Shown here piece after piece: positions 41,876 through 50,999 of a DNA stretch of 53,179 nt; the stretch's first letter is position 1, and the number at the start of each line of letters is the position of its first letter. Source of the DNA: Lachnospiraceae bacterium (GTDB taxonomy: Bacteria; Bacillota; Clostridia; Lachnospirales; Lachnospiraceae); assembly GCA_014804445.1 (NCBI GenBank), contig JAAUZU010000004.1, forward strand, positions 1 through 53,179, in the 5' to 3' direction. The notes beneath the pieces are model-generated. The model had not been told where the DNA came from. It ran no database searches and worked only from the letters and a program-made list of their open reading frames with translations. The position numbers and the translations under genes are program-made.

Positions 41876-42562
41876 TTATACACTTTTATTTTTTTCCATG
41901 CGAAGCTGCTTCATAATAGACTTTTCCTGATTGTCGATATGCAGCTTTGCGGTCTCTGCCGCCGTTTTTTTATCCTGTTTCCGAATGCTTTCATAAATAA
42001 TGCGGTGCTCCTCTATCAACTGCCCATGCGCGCCCGCATCCTTCAAATATTCAAAACGGTAGCGGTACATCTGCTCGGAAAGATTGTTGACAAGGGAACT
42101 CAGACGACCGTTGTCCGCTGCCTGCACAATAATATCGTGCAGCGCCACATCAGCCTCTGCCATCTTCTTGGTGTCGTTCGTCTTTGTCGCCGCCGCAAAG
42201 GCATCACATGCCTCCCCCAGCGCATTCAGCGCCTCCGGGCTGATTCTGTCACAGGCAAGCTCCACGGAAAGCGCATCGAGCGCACGTCTGACCTCCAGCA
42301 CATCCTGTAAGCTTTTTTCCGTTATCTGTGCCACCTCGGCGCCGCGCCTCGGAATCATAGTGACAAGACCTTCCAGTTCCAGTTTTCTGATTGCCTCACG
42401 AATCGGGGTTCTGCTGACGCCCAGACGGTTGGCAAGATGGATTTCCATCAGCCGCTCACCGGGCTTTAATTCTCCCGTGAGGATTGCCCGACGCAATGTA
42501 TTGAAAACCACATCGCGCAAAGGTAGAAATTCGTCCATATTGACCTGCAAATTATCCTGCAC
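41876..42562 (-). CDS. GntR-family (FadR subfamily) regulator
   Basis: A 228-residue repressor/activator. The N-terminal winged HTH (LRRAILTGELKPGERLMEIHLANRLGVSRTPIREAIRKLE) is followed by an all-helical FCD ligand/metal-binding domain (DVALHDIIVQAADN, EEHRIIYESI, AKLHIDN). It starts at GTG with AAAGGAG lying inside the end of ispE, 2 bp away, so it is cotranscribed and coupled. A palindrome of the TnGTnnnACnA class lies upstream of ispE, suggesting autoregulation. Confidence 0.88.
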   Translation of the reverse strand: MQDNLQVNMDEFLPLRDVVFNTLRRAILTGELKPGERLMEIHLANRLGVSRTPIREAIRKLELEGLVTMIPRRGAEVAQITEKSLQDVLEVRRALDALSVELACDRISPEALNALGEACDAFAAATKTNDTKKMAEADVALHDIIVQAADNGRLSSLVNNLSEQMYRYRFEYLKDAGAHGQLIEEHRIIYESIRKQDKKTAAETAKLHIDNQEKSIMKQLRMEKNKSV

Positions 42563-42564
42563 TC

Positions 42565-43434
42565 TTACTGCTCCTTTCTCTGAAATGCCGTCACAAAAAC
42601 CTGCGCGTCCGGCTCTGCTTCGGACAGCTTTTCCGCCGCTTTTTCCGCTTCCTTGCTGCTGCCGTAGATACCAAAAACAGTCGGACCGCTGCCGCTCATC
42701 AGCGCCTTCTTCGCGCCGTTTTCTTCCATGATACACTTTATTCTCGTGATGACGGGATATTTTTTCTCCGTCACATGTTCCAATACATTTTCCATACGGG
42801 ACAGTATTCCGGACAGGTTATGTTCCCTGACCGCGCTGACCATGCCGTCGATATCGGGGTGCATCTCTATTTCAGACAGTCTTAAATTTTCATAGACGTA
42901 TTTCGTAGAAACACTGATAGGCGGCTTTGCTGTCAGAACACAGCAATCCGGCGCTTCGGGCAGGACCGTCAGCTTTTCACCGATGCCCTCCGCCAGTGCA
43001 GTCCCGCCTATGATACAGTATGGCACGTCTGCTCCCAGACACACGCCAACATCGCAAAGCTCCTGCTCAGAAAGTCCCAGTGCAAACAGGGCATTCATGC
43101 CCTTTAACACTGCCGCTGCATCCGTGCTTCCGCCCGCCATGCCTGCCGCCACGGGTATCCGCTTTTGCAGATGAATGGCTACGCCGCCCGCAATGTCATA
43201 ACGCTCCTTCATGATACGCGCCGCCTTGTGCGCAAGATTATGTTCATCACCCGGCGCTTCGCTGCTGTCCGTAAAAAGCGCTATGCCCTCTTTTGTCTTT
43301 TCCAACCGCAAGGTATCATGGAGTCCCACGGTCTGCATCACCATTCTGACCTCATGGTAACCGTTTTCCAGCCGTCTTACCACATCCAGCCCCAGATTTA
43401 CCTTTGCGTATGCCTCCATCATTATGGATTCCAT
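42565..43434 (-). CDS. ispE: 4-diphosphocytidyl-2-C-methyl-D-erythritol kinase
   Basis: A 289-residue GHMP kinase of the non-mevalonate isoprenoid pathway. AYAKVNLGLDV opens the domain, PVAAGMAGGSTDAAAVL near 90 is the ATP-binding glycine loop, and ALMSGSGPTVFGIY near 245 is the GHMP C motif. The exact start is uncertain: ATG at 43434 follows AGAGG, while a GTG at 43446 and ATG codons at 43422/43419 are also possible. Cotranscribed with the GntR gene. Confidence 0.94.
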   Translation of the reverse strand: MESIMMEAYAKVNLGLDVVRRLENGYHEVRMVMQTVGLHDTLRLEKTKEGIALFTDSSEAPGDEHNLAHKAARIMKERYDIAGGVAIHLQKRIPVAAGMAGGSTDAAAVLKGMNALFALGLSEQELCDVGVCLGADVPYCIIGGTALAEGIGEKLTVLPEAPDCCVLTAKPPISVSTKYVYENLRLSEIEMHPDIDGMVSAVREHNLSGILSRMENVLEHVTEKKYPVITRIKCIMEENGAKKALMSGSGPTVFGIYGSSKEAEKAAEKLSEAEPDAQVFVTAFQRKEQ

Positions 43435-43458
43435 TTTATCTTGCACCTCTCTTGTTTA

Positions 43459-43509
43459 TTGTATACAAGGATTGTACTTCATTATATACAATAGATTTTT
43501 TTTCGTCAA
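43459..43509 (-). promoter_or_regulatory. ispE-gntR promoter with FadR-type operator
   Basis: TTGACG (43509-43504), 17-base spacer and TATAAT (43486-43481) on the minus strand. The perfect palindrome TTGTATACAA at 43459-43468 lies just past the start, and a half-similar ATTGTATATAAT overlaps the -10. The palindrome fits the GntR-family consensus. Confidence 0.7.
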
Positions 43510-43611
43510 GTGTATCCACACTTCGTGACCTGTGTTAAAATAGGTGCAGAGAGACACAACACAGCAGCATGCGGATTCGCGCAAGTAGCATACGCAGAAA
43601 CGGAGATTGTC

Positions 43612-44256
43612 ATGGATTACAACAAAAACAGTCATTTGCAAACCATACCAAAGCTGAGTGCCAGATGGAGAAAAAGAAGAATCTTTTTCTGCTGTACAAT
43701 AGGCGTCATTTTAATTCTGTTTTCCTCCTTCCTGCTCTTTGCAATATGGCTCTCCCGCGCCGACGACCACGAGACGCCTCTGTATGTTTATCTGGCGCTT
43801 ACCTTTGCATTTGGTCTGCTTATTCTGTGCGGCATATGGCTTATCCTGTTCCCAATAAGATACAATGCCAACATAAGCATAGTAGAAATACCCCTGCAGC
43901 ATGTCTACACAATTGTACAAAGTAATATTTACTACGTAAATGAACACCTTGAACAAAAAAAGGATTATGAAAGCATATCACTAAGGAAATGTGCATCCAC
44001 ATGGTACAAAATGTACCACGAGCCAACGTTGTTTTCGTTTATCAGGCGAATCCATAACCGCTACATTGGCGATCGGGCATGGATTGTCGGCGGCACTAGC
44101 TATATCTCGCTCTGTGATGGCAGGGTTATGGTGAATTTTACTATAGATACGCCTGCCAATACCTTGTCATTGGAATACGTTCAGGCAAGAGAAAAATGGG
44201 ATACGGTTGTCCGCAAAATTAACGATGTGGGCTGGCTGCTGTTTGATAAAATGTAG
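43612..44256 (+). CDS. Two-helix membrane protein of unknown function
   Basis: A 214-residue protein with a basic N-terminus, two membrane helices (about residues 25-47 and 57-80) and a cytoplasmic C-terminal domain of about 130 residues with WIVGGTSYISLCDGRVMVNF. GGAG precedes the ATG at 43612. No family recognised. It is followed at 28 bp by the alcohol dehydrogenase gene in the same direction. Confidence 0.65.
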   Translation: MDYNKNSHLQTIPKLSARWRKRRIFFCCTIGVILILFSSFLLFAIWLSRADDHETPLYVYLALTFAFGLLILCGIWLILFPIRYNANISIVEIPLQHVYTIVQSNIYYVNEHLEQKKDYESISLRKCASTWYKMYHEPTLFSFIRRIHNRYIGDRAWIVGGTSYISLCDGRVMVNFTIDTPANTLSLEYVQAREKWDTVVRKINDVGWLLFDKM

Positions 44257-44284
44257 AAAAAAAGAAAACGGAGGGATATATTTT

Positions 44285-45442
44285 ATGAATCATTTCAGAT
44301 TTCACGCTTACACCGATATTCGTTTTGGCGAAGGGCAGATTCGCGCGCTGCCGGAGCTGCTGGCGCCCTATGGAAAGAAGATACTGCTGGTCTACGGCGG
44401 CGGCAGCATTAAGAAAAACGGGCTGTACAGCCAAGTTTTAAAACTGCTCTCTGATTTTTCCGTATATGATCTGCCCGGCGTGGAGCCGAATCCGAAAATC
44501 ACATCCGTTCGCGAGGGCGTAAAGCTTTGCAAAGAACATGGCATCGAGGCAGTGCTTGCTGTCGGCGGCGGCAGTGTTATTGACGCAGCCAAGGTGATTG
44601 CCGGAGGTGCTTTCTACGATGGCGACCCGTGGGATTTGGTGACCAATCCTGCAAAAATCGGCGCAGTCCTGCCCATTGTGACGGTGCTGACGCTGGCGGC
44701 AACCGGCTCAGAAATGAATAAAAATGCCGTCATCAGCAATATGGAGACAAACGAAAAGCTGGGAACTGCTTCCCATGATTTTATTCCGAAAGCTTCCATC
44801 TGCGACCCCACCTATTTATATACCCTGCCCTCAAGGCAGACAGCGGCCGGGACGGCGGACATTATGTCCCATTTATTTGAACAGTACTTCCAAAACGAAA
44901 AACGCGCCTTTATCTCCGACCGTTTTGCGGAAGGTCTGTTAAAGGCATGTATCAAGTACTGTCCGATTGCCTTGGAAGAACCCGCCAACTATGAAGCCAG
45001 AGCCAATCTGATGTGGGCAAGCACACAGGCATTGAACGGGCTGACCTCCTGCGGCAAAGGCGGCGCATGGACCTGCCACCCGATTGAACACGAGCTGAGC
45101 GCCTACTACGACATTACCCACGGCGTCGGTCTTGCCATCGTGACGCCGCGCTGGTTCCGCTATATTTTAAACGATGAAACTGTTGGAAAATTCTGCGAGT
45201 ATGGCAGAAATGTATGGAGCATCACGGAACCTGACGCTTACAAATGCGCTAACATGGCGATTGACGCCACGGAAGAATTTTTCTCGGAATGCGGCATCCC
45301 CATGACGCTGACAGAGCTTGGCATCGACGATTCCAAATTTGCGCTTATGGCAGAAAAGGCAGTACGGTTCGGCGGTCTTTCGGAAGCCTACGTGCCGCTG
45401 ACAGAAGAAGATGTTGTCAATATTTTAAGAATGTGTCTTTAA
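44285..45442 (+). CDS. Iron-containing alcohol dehydrogenase (butanol dehydrogenase type)
   Basis: A 385-residue NAD(P)H-dependent dehydrogenase of the BdhA/YugJ group. AVGGGSVIDAAKVI near 100 binds the cofactor; metal-binding positions lie in TADIMSHLFEQYF, HPIEHELSAYYDITHGVGLAIV. Reduces aldehydes to alcohols in fermentative metabolism. GGAGGG precedes the ATG. Ends at a strong bidirectional terminator. Confidence 0.95.
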   Translation: MNHFRFHAYTDIRFGEGQIRALPELLAPYGKKILLVYGGGSIKKNGLYSQVLKLLSDFSVYDLPGVEPNPKITSVREGVKLCKEHGIEAVLAVGGGSVIDAAKVIAGGAFYDGDPWDLVTNPAKIGAVLPIVTVLTLAATGSEMNKNAVISNMETNEKLGTASHDFIPKASICDPTYLYTLPSRQTAAGTADIMSHLFEQYFQNEKRAFISDRFAEGLLKACIKYCPIALEEPANYEARANLMWASTQALNGLTSCGKGGAWTCHPIEHELSAYYDITHGVGLAIVTPRWFRYILNDETVGKFCEYGRNVWSITEPDAYKCANMAIDATEEFFSECGIPMTLTELGIDDSKFALMAEKAVRFGGLSEAYVPLTEEDVVNILRMCL

Positions 45443-45461
45443 TTGTAAAACCGGCGATTAC

Positions 45462-45497
45462 AAAATCCCCCTGCCGCATTATGGGCGGGGGGATTTT
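45462..45497. terminator. Bidirectional terminator, ADH and membrane-protein genes
   Basis: AAAATCCCCCTGCC pairs with GGGCGGGGGGATTTT around ATTAT. It serves both convergent genes; the stop codon of the leftward gene lies in its loop. Confidence 0.85.
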
Positions 45498-45937
45498 CTT
45501 TTGCCTTTTATAATAACCCATACCAGCAGTTCACCAACCGAAACAAGTACTATCGGTATGGCTGCCAGCATAATACCAAACACAGCATATTCCAGTCCGT
45601 TTAAGAAGTGTTCCCACCCTCCTGCCGCCTGATATACAATCCATTTGTCTTGATCTATAAGCTTCATGACAACAGCCGTTACGCCGGCCGTCATTCCCAG
45701 CCAATACAACAGGATCAGCGCAACCCATTTTCCATACTTCAAATCCGGCTGCCAGTTCTGCTTCCGCATGAAAGCATAAACTGCCACAACCGCTATCGGG
45801 ATTCCAAACACCGCTATATCTTCAAAATTATTTGAAGTAGTTTCTTCAATGAAATCAACCATCGTAAAACCTGCCCACGCAATAAGCTGAACCAGCAAAA
45901 AGGTTATCGCATTTTTCCGTACATTTTCATTCTTCAT
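45479..45937 (-). CDS. Multi-pass membrane protein of unknown function
   Basis: A 152-residue protein with four predicted membrane helices (about 10-28, 42-58, 70-92 and 118-143), ending KGKRKSPRP. The start at 45937 has GGAGGG upstream. No family recognised. Its last codons form one arm of the shared terminator. Confidence 0.7.
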   Translation of the reverse strand: MKNENVRKNAITFLLVQLIAWAGFTMVDFIEETTSNNFEDIAVFGIPIAVVAVYAFMRKQNWQPDLKYGKWVALILLYWLGMTAGVTAVVMKLIDQDKWIVYQAAGGWEHFLNGLEYAVFGIMLAAIPIVLVSVGELLVWVIIKGKRKSPRP

Positions 45938-46031
45938 AAACGCCCTCCGGACAACTTCGGGATTGCCTTTTTTCCACACATTCCATATTAGAATTTATTC
46001 CCTTGTTTGTCAATTATGGCGTACCTAAATT

Positions 46032-46082
46032 ATGGAGCTGTCGCTCCCACAGCCTGTTTCGCTGCTTTTGCAACAGCTCCAT
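46032..46082. terminator. Hairpin after sipL
   Basis: ATGGAGCTGT and ACAGCTCCAT form a ten-base stem around a 31-base loop just downstream of the sipL stop. The T-run is weak. Confidence 0.5.
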
Positions 46083-46099
46083 ATCCTCTTTCCTTTATT

Positions 46100-47665
46100 T
46101 TATGCGCCTTTTACAATCAGCAGTTTATCCCCGACTCTTACTTCGTCGGAGCTAAGCTCGTTGACCTCCTTGATTCTTTCTACCGGCACGTAATAGCGCT
46201 TGCCGATGTTCCACAGATTATCCTCCGGACGCACCACATACACCACCATGCCCGGCAGTTCGCTCACCTTTGACATATCCAGCTCGGATACCTTGATGTC
46301 CGAAATCAGCATCTGCGGCACATTGCGGAATACCACCGCCTGGAAATCCAGCACTGCCTTTACATCCATCTCCTCGCTGTCAATCATAACAACCTGAAGC
46401 TGACCTACAGCCGCGTGAACACGGAAGCTGTCTGCAGGGCTGATGCCCGGCACCTCCAGCGTATAATTGAACGGAACCGACGCTTTCAGACAGTTGTACG
46501 GGGAAGTATCATCTCCGGTAATGTACAGAACCTGCAGGGATACCGTGCCTTCCAGCACAATGCCTTCTTCTGTTACGCCCTGACTGTCTATCTGTACGCA
46601 GCCGCTGCTGTGCAGAAGCTGGAGCACCCGCTCCTCCGGATTTTTTACCTTGAGTCGGTCAGTCACCTTGCTCTTTCCGCCTATTTTCATGAGAAGCTGC
46701 TTAAACTCTACCGGTTTTTCCACATTTTCCACTTCCTTGGTAACGCCATAGACATCGGAAATCATCTCTACCGTTTCTTCGCTGTAAAGCTTCATGGCAA
46801 TGTCCAGCACCAGTTCAAGCCCTATCATGCGCTCCTCTCCGTCAAAGTCAGGTCTGACCTCCAGCTCCCTGTGACCGATTTCATAGCCGATGTCTGCAAT
46901 CATGCTGTCATTGCATCCATGACACTCCACCGTCCCGCTAAAGGGAACTGTCGTCTCAAAAGCGCGCACCGGCGCCTCTTCGCCCTCTCCCTCGTAGAGT
47001 ATAAAGATATGCACGTCGCCTTGAACGGATATGTTTTCCCCCAGCGGCTTAAACTCTACTTCTTCCAATGTCACATTGTCCCATATAATATGAAAAATAT
47101 TGGGATAATTCTGGGGCAGCGGAATCTCCTCCCGGATGCGGAAGATATCGTTTTTCTGAATGGCAATCTGCGCAAGGTCCATCTTTACCTTCCGGTATTC
47201 GAGCGGCGCACCCGACTCCTCAAAATAGATGTCTACCGGCGCTTCTTCATCGTAAAGTTCCTCCACCCATGCCTTCAGGGTAAAAAGAGCCTGCACGGAA
47301 AGCTTGCGCGAGTTGATTGTGCCCACCGTCAAATCCTCTAACTCCGGTTTTACCGTCACTGCGTCCGTTCCCTGCACGCCTTCCATATAGAGCTGTTCCT
47401 CAAAAGGAATTTTCCCCTCGACACAGACTAACTTCTGCCCCTCCTCGCGCGTCTGGTACAGCACGGAAAAAAGAAGCCTGCCCCGAATACTTACATGATC
47501 CTCTGTCGGTTTCACCTCTTCTATCTGTATCTGACCTTTTTCATAAATCAGGGCAGCCACATCCGGTTTGCTGTCAGGAATATTGATGTCCTCTTCCAGT
47601 GTCACCTGACTGGTACTTCTGCATTTTATGCGGTCCATATGTATGTTTTTCTTAATCAGTTCCAC
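46100..47665 (-). CDS. sipL: SPOCS (DUF3794) and LysM protein, SipL-like
   Basis: A 521-residue protein with DUF3794/SPOCS repeats over residues about 30-460 (recurring hydrophobic-strand blocks ending in motifs such as VSIRGRLLFSVLYQ, ISVQGDVHIFILYE and IVLEGTVSLQVLYI) and a C-terminal LysM domain (about 472-518, VRPEDNLWNIGKRYYV). This architecture is that of SipL, which binds SpoIVA through LysM during spore coat assembly in Clostridia. It starts at GTG after GGAGG, in a hairpin. Confidence 0.88.
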   Translation of the reverse strand: MELIKKNIHMDRIKCRSTSQVTLEEDINIPDSKPDVAALIYEKGQIQIEEVKPTEDHVSIRGRLLFSVLYQTREEGQKLVCVEGKIPFEEQLYMEGVQGTDAVTVKPELEDLTVGTINSRKLSVQALFTLKAWVEELYDEEAPVDIYFEESGAPLEYRKVKMDLAQIAIQKNDIFRIREEIPLPQNYPNIFHIIWDNVTLEEVEFKPLGENISVQGDVHIFILYEGEGEEAPVRAFETTVPFSGTVECHGCNDSMIADIGYEIGHRELEVRPDFDGEERMIGLELVLDIAMKLYSEETVEMISDVYGVTKEVENVEKPVEFKQLLMKIGGKSKVTDRLKVKNPEERVLQLLHSSGCVQIDSQGVTEEGIVLEGTVSLQVLYITGDDTSPYNCLKASVPFNYTLEVPGISPADSFRVHAAVGQLQVVMIDSEEMDVKAVLDFQAVVFRNVPQMLISDIKVSELDMSKVSELPGMVVYVVRPEDNLWNIGKRYYVPVERIKEVNELSSDEVRVGDKLLIVKGA

Positions 47666-47668
47666 AAA

Positions 47669-47711
47669 AATACCTCCATATATGTGCTTATACTTACTAT
47701 ATGAAGGTATT
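47669..47711 (-). promoter_or_regulatory. Hairpin enclosing the sipL ribosome site
   Basis: AATACCTTCATATA pairs with TATATGGAGGTATT (one mismatch) around 15 bases, followed by TTTT. The right arm contains the GGAGG of sipL. It may be a terminator after pyrD or a translation-control hairpin. Confidence 0.55.
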
Positions 47712-47718
47712 CTCCGGA

Positions 47719-48624
47719 TTATGACTGAACCGCTCCGATAAGCTCTTTTACATCTTCTATTTTGTACTGCTCCATATACGCCTCAATCCCACGCACGATT
47801 TCTTCCGTCGCATAAGGATTAAAGAAGTTTGCCGCTCCCACGCTGACTGCGGAAGCGCCTGCCAGAAGGAACTCGATTGCATCCTCCGCGTTGCAGATAC
47901 CGCCCATTCCGATTACGGGAATTTTGACGGCGGATGCTGCCTGATATACCATCCGTACCGCTATCGGCTTGATGGCAGGTCCCGACATGCCGCCCGTCTT
48001 GTTGGCAAGTGCAAAGGTGCGCTTGTGAATGTCAATCTTCATGCCCGTCAGGGTGTTAATCAGGGAAATAGCGTCCGCGCCCGCAGCCTCCGCCGCCCGC
48101 GCCATCTCGCTGATATCCGTCACGTTCGGGCTCAGCTTCATGATAACGGGCTGTACGGCATGTTTTTTAATCTGTGAAGTGATGTCAAAAAGCGCATCCG
48201 TCTTCTGCCCGAAAGCAATGGCGCCCTCCTTGACATTGGGGCAGGAAACGTTGATTTCCAGCATATCCACACCGGTATCTCCCAGTTTTTCCACAACCTC
48301 GATATAATCCGCCACCGTTTTTCCACATACATTCACAATGATTTTCGTCTGATACTGCTTTAAGAAGGGAATATCCCGCTCTATAAAAACATCGATGCCG
48401 GGGTTCTGCAGACCGATGGCATTTAACATGCCGCCGTAAACCTCCGCCACGCGGGGCGTCGGATTGCCTGCCCATGGCACGTTTGCCACGCCCTTTGTCA
48501 CCACCGCGCCCAGTTTATTTAAGTCCACAAATTCACCGTACTCCATGCCGGATCCAAATGTCCCCGAAGCCGTCATCACAGGATTCTGCAGGGTTACGCC
48601 TGCTATCGTCACTTTTGTATTCAT
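47719..48624 (-). CDS. pyrD: Dihydroorotate dehydrogenase B, catalytic subunit
   Basis: A 301-residue FMN enzyme oxidising dihydroorotate to orotate. Class 1B features: catalytic Cys in INVSCPNVKEG near residue 130, LQNPG, VIMKLSPN and a VIGMGGI phosphate-binding strand. Its ATG overlaps the pyrK stop by one base (TGATG), so the two subunits are made together and form the NAD-linked heterotetramer. Confidence 0.96.
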   Translation of the reverse strand: MNTKVTIAGVTLQNPVMTASGTFGSGMEYGEFVDLNKLGAVVTKGVANVPWAGNPTPRVAEVYGGMLNAIGLQNPGIDVFIERDIPFLKQYQTKIIVNVCGKTVADYIEVVEKLGDTGVDMLEINVSCPNVKEGAIAFGQKTDALFDITSQIKKHAVQPVIMKLSPNVTDISEMARAAEAAGADAISLINTLTGMKIDIHKRTFALANKTGGMSGPAIKPIAVRMVYQAASAVKIPVIGMGGICNAEDAIEFLLAGASAVSVGAANFFNPYATEEIVRGIEAYMEQYKIEDVKELIGAVQS

Positions 48625-49397
48625 CAGATATCTACCTCCCCTGCCTCAAAAACCGGACCGTCCGTACAGATGCGGGCGTTGTTTACATGTGAATGGCTGT
48701 CGATGTTTTTCGTCTTGACCACGCAGCCCAGACAGGCGCCCACACCGCACGCCATATGCTCCTCAAGGGAAATGTAGGCGGGAATTCCTTTTTCCTGCGC
48801 ATACCCTTTGATGGCACGTAACATCGGCATGGGACCGCAGGCATAAATCACATCAGCTTCCAGTCCATTCTCCCGAATGGCGTCCATCACATTGCCGCGG
48901 CTTCCCACGCTGCCGTCCTCCGTCGCCACATAGACGCTCCCGTTCTGCTCCAGCTCTTCTTTCAAAAAAGTATCCCTGTCGCGGTAACCGACAATAATCT
49001 GCTTCTCTGCAGAAAGCCGTTTGGAAAGCTCCAGCATGGGCGGAATTCCAATGCCGCCTCCCATGATAAACACGCGCTTTCCGGCTCCTTTTTCCAAAGG
49101 AAATCCGTTTCCCAGATTCCCCAGAATTTCCACGGTCTCGCCTTCTTTTAAACCCGAAAACTCTGCCGTTCCCTTTCCTGCGACACGGTATACAAGCCGC
49201 AAAGTCTCTTTTTCCTTATCAACCTCGCAGATGCTTATCGGGCGGGGAAGCAGTGTGCTCTTGTCCTTCGGATACAAGCAGATAAACTGTCCCGCTGACG
49301 CTTCCGCCGCCAGCTCTGTGGACAGCCGCAAATCGTAGATACCTTCCGCGATTTTTTGTTGTGATTTTACTGTTGCAGTTAGCTTTTTCTTCTGCAT
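48624..49397 (-). CDS. pyrK: Dihydroorotate dehydrogenase B, electron transfer subunit
   Basis: A 257-residue FAD and 2Fe-2S protein passing electrons from PyrD to NAD. RPISICEV binds FAD, GGGIGIPPMLEL the nucleotide, and CGVGACLGCVVKT with a later CTDGPVF give the four cluster cysteines. AAAGGAA precedes the ATG. Confidence 0.96.
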   Translation of the reverse strand: MQKKKLTATVKSQQKIAEGIYDLRLSTELAAEASAGQFICLYPKDKSTLLPRPISICEVDKEKETLRLVYRVAGKGTAEFSGLKEGETVEILGNLGNGFPLEKGAGKRVFIMGGGIGIPPMLELSKRLSAEKQIIVGYRDRDTFLKEELEQNGSVYVATEDGSVGSRGNVMDAIRENGLEADVIYACGPMPMLRAIKGYAQEKGIPAYISLEEHMACGVGACLGCVVKTKNIDSHSHVNNARICTDGPVFEAGEVDI

Positions 49398-49423
49398 GAT
49401 TGATTCCTTTCTGGTTGGGGTTA

Positions 49424-50449
49424 TTATAAATATGATTTCTTTTCTTCCTGCCGTTCCTTTTGCTGCAAATAAAACATATTCTTCTGTGCTTCAATTTCAT
49501 TGCGAAGCTCTTCTTCTGTCGGCAGATATAATTTATATTTGGAGGCAAATAATTGTTCATTGCCATGCAGGACAGAATATCTTGCAATGTCTTCATCCGT
49601 CTCTGTACAAAGCACAATACCTAATGTCGGATTATCATCTGCACTTTTCTTTAATTCGTCATACATGCGAATGTACATATCCATCTGCCCGACATCCTGA
49701 TGTGTGATTTTGTCCGTTTTTATATGCTGCTGACGCGCAACAAAAGCATAACCTTTTCCAAGCTCCATCAAAAACTTTTGAATATTGGATATAATACTGG
49801 TTTCTAAGTCGGTTTCCGTAAAATCTGTGTTTGAAGACAATCCCAAAAATTCGGCTATGACAGGATTTTTGATAAACTCCAGTTTGTCATTTTGAAAAGC
49901 AGAGGTTTTTTCCTGCATTTCCTGCTCCACCAAATCTTTATGCTGAGACTGTAATATACGATGATAATATTGTGTATTAATATTGCGCTGCAGCGTGCGA
50001 ACGCTCCATGTCTGCTCATATGCTTCTTTTTCATACCAGGCACGGGCTTTGCTGTCTTTTACTTGTAATAAACATCTATAGTGTGACCAAGTCAAGCGTA
50101 TATGAGATTGTCGACACGTTGTGTCGACAATCTCCGGAAACTCTTTATAGAAACGCAGACAATGATAGAGATTACTGCGGTCATATCCTTTTCCATATTG
50201 CATCGTCAACTCTTCAGACAATTTTTTAATAATGCTGGCTCCATATTCCGCACGGTCTGCACCATCAATTTCCTCCTCAGCAATTCGATATCCAATCAGC
50301 CAGTTTCTTTGCGACAGAATGGTATCCACCGCATGATAAGCCTGCCGCTGGGAAGTTTCTATTATGTTTTGTATGTCTGTTAATATATTTTCTGATTTTT
50401 GATAAATACTCATGATATCAGTATTTTCTTTTTTAATTGGTTCATTCAT
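49424..50449 (-). pseudogene. DUF1016 (YhcG-type) PD-(D/E)xK nuclease lacking its catalytic core
   Basis: A 341-residue protein of the DUF1016/YhcG family, clear from the N-terminal winged domain (YGKGYDRSNLYHCLRFYKEFPE, LTWSHYRCLLQVKD) and the nuclease ends KGYAFVARQQHI and THQDVGQMDMYIRMYDE. In intact members about 25-30 residues between these, carrying the IDLVFY and FVLIDLK catalytic strands, are present; here HI is followed directly by KTDKITHQD. The frame is kept, so a stable but inactive protein may be made. It sits in a decayed island between pyrK and pyrC. Confidence 0.78.
50104..50134. repeat. Perfect 14-bp inverted repeat inside the DUF1016 gene
   Basis: GAGATTGTCGACAC and GTGTCGACAATCTC flank GTT. 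Perfect arms inside coding sequence. Confidence 0.7.
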
Positions 50450-50524
50450 GGTAACTCCGACCTCTCCACTATTCCAGCATTTCTTTTGCTATCTCATCTA
50501 ATCTGCCTTTTATCAAACTAAAAT

Positions 50525-50887
50525 TCACAATTTATATGCCATTGGTTCTTCCGCTGCCAACATTGGCTTTGTTGATGGCACATAATATGCTACAAGCAGC
50601 CTCTCTTTCATAATTTCGCTGTAAAAGTCACTATCCTCGTTAATTTCATTTATTTCAAACACATCAACATTCTTTTTAAAAACCTTGCGCAGCTCTTCAG
50701 CAAGTGAAAAAATCATCGTAAGTTTAAAATCTTCTCCGCCATATACCAGAAAATCCAAGTCACTGCTTTCGTTTGCTTCTCCTCTGGCATAAGAGCCAAA
50801 TAAATATAGTTCTTTCACTTTGTACTTTTGGGCAATTGGTCTAATCAAGTCTTTGATATCGCTAATTGTGAATATCACATTACTCAT
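50525..50887 (-). CDS. MNT-type nucleotidyltransferase
   Basis: A 120-residue minimal nucleotidyltransferase: LYLFGSYARGEANESSDLDFLVYG carries the GSxxRG and SDxD metal site. Such proteins are usually antitoxins of HEPN-MNT pairs and AMPylate the HEPN toxin. No HEPN gene is adjacent; only about 75 bp with a short remnant frame separate it from the DUF1016 gene, so it may be an orphan. Confidence 0.88.
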   Translation of the reverse strand: MSNVIFTISDIKDLIRPIAQKYKVKELYLFGSYARGEANESSDLDFLVYGGEDFKLTMIFSLAEELRKVFKKNVDVFEINEINEDSDFYSEIMKERLLVAYYVPSTKPMLAAEEPMAYKL

Positions 50888-50963
50888 TGCTTTATTTCCT
50901 TTTTGATGATAAACAGTGGTTTAGCAGCTTTAAAAAATATACGGAAAAATATGTTTTTTCCCG

Positions 50964-50992
50964 TTGACACATACACAATTAAGTGGTAATAT
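50964..50992 (+). promoter_or_regulatory. Rightward promoter of a convergent RNA pair
   Basis: TTGACA at 50964-50969, 17-bp spacer, TAATAT at 50987-50992. Confidence 0.75.
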
Positions 50993-50999
50993 AACAACG

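Noticed and set aside
50450..50524. HEPN toxin remnant next to the MNT gene
   Set aside because: Only about 19 codons of an open frame are present, with no HEPN RxxxxH motif.
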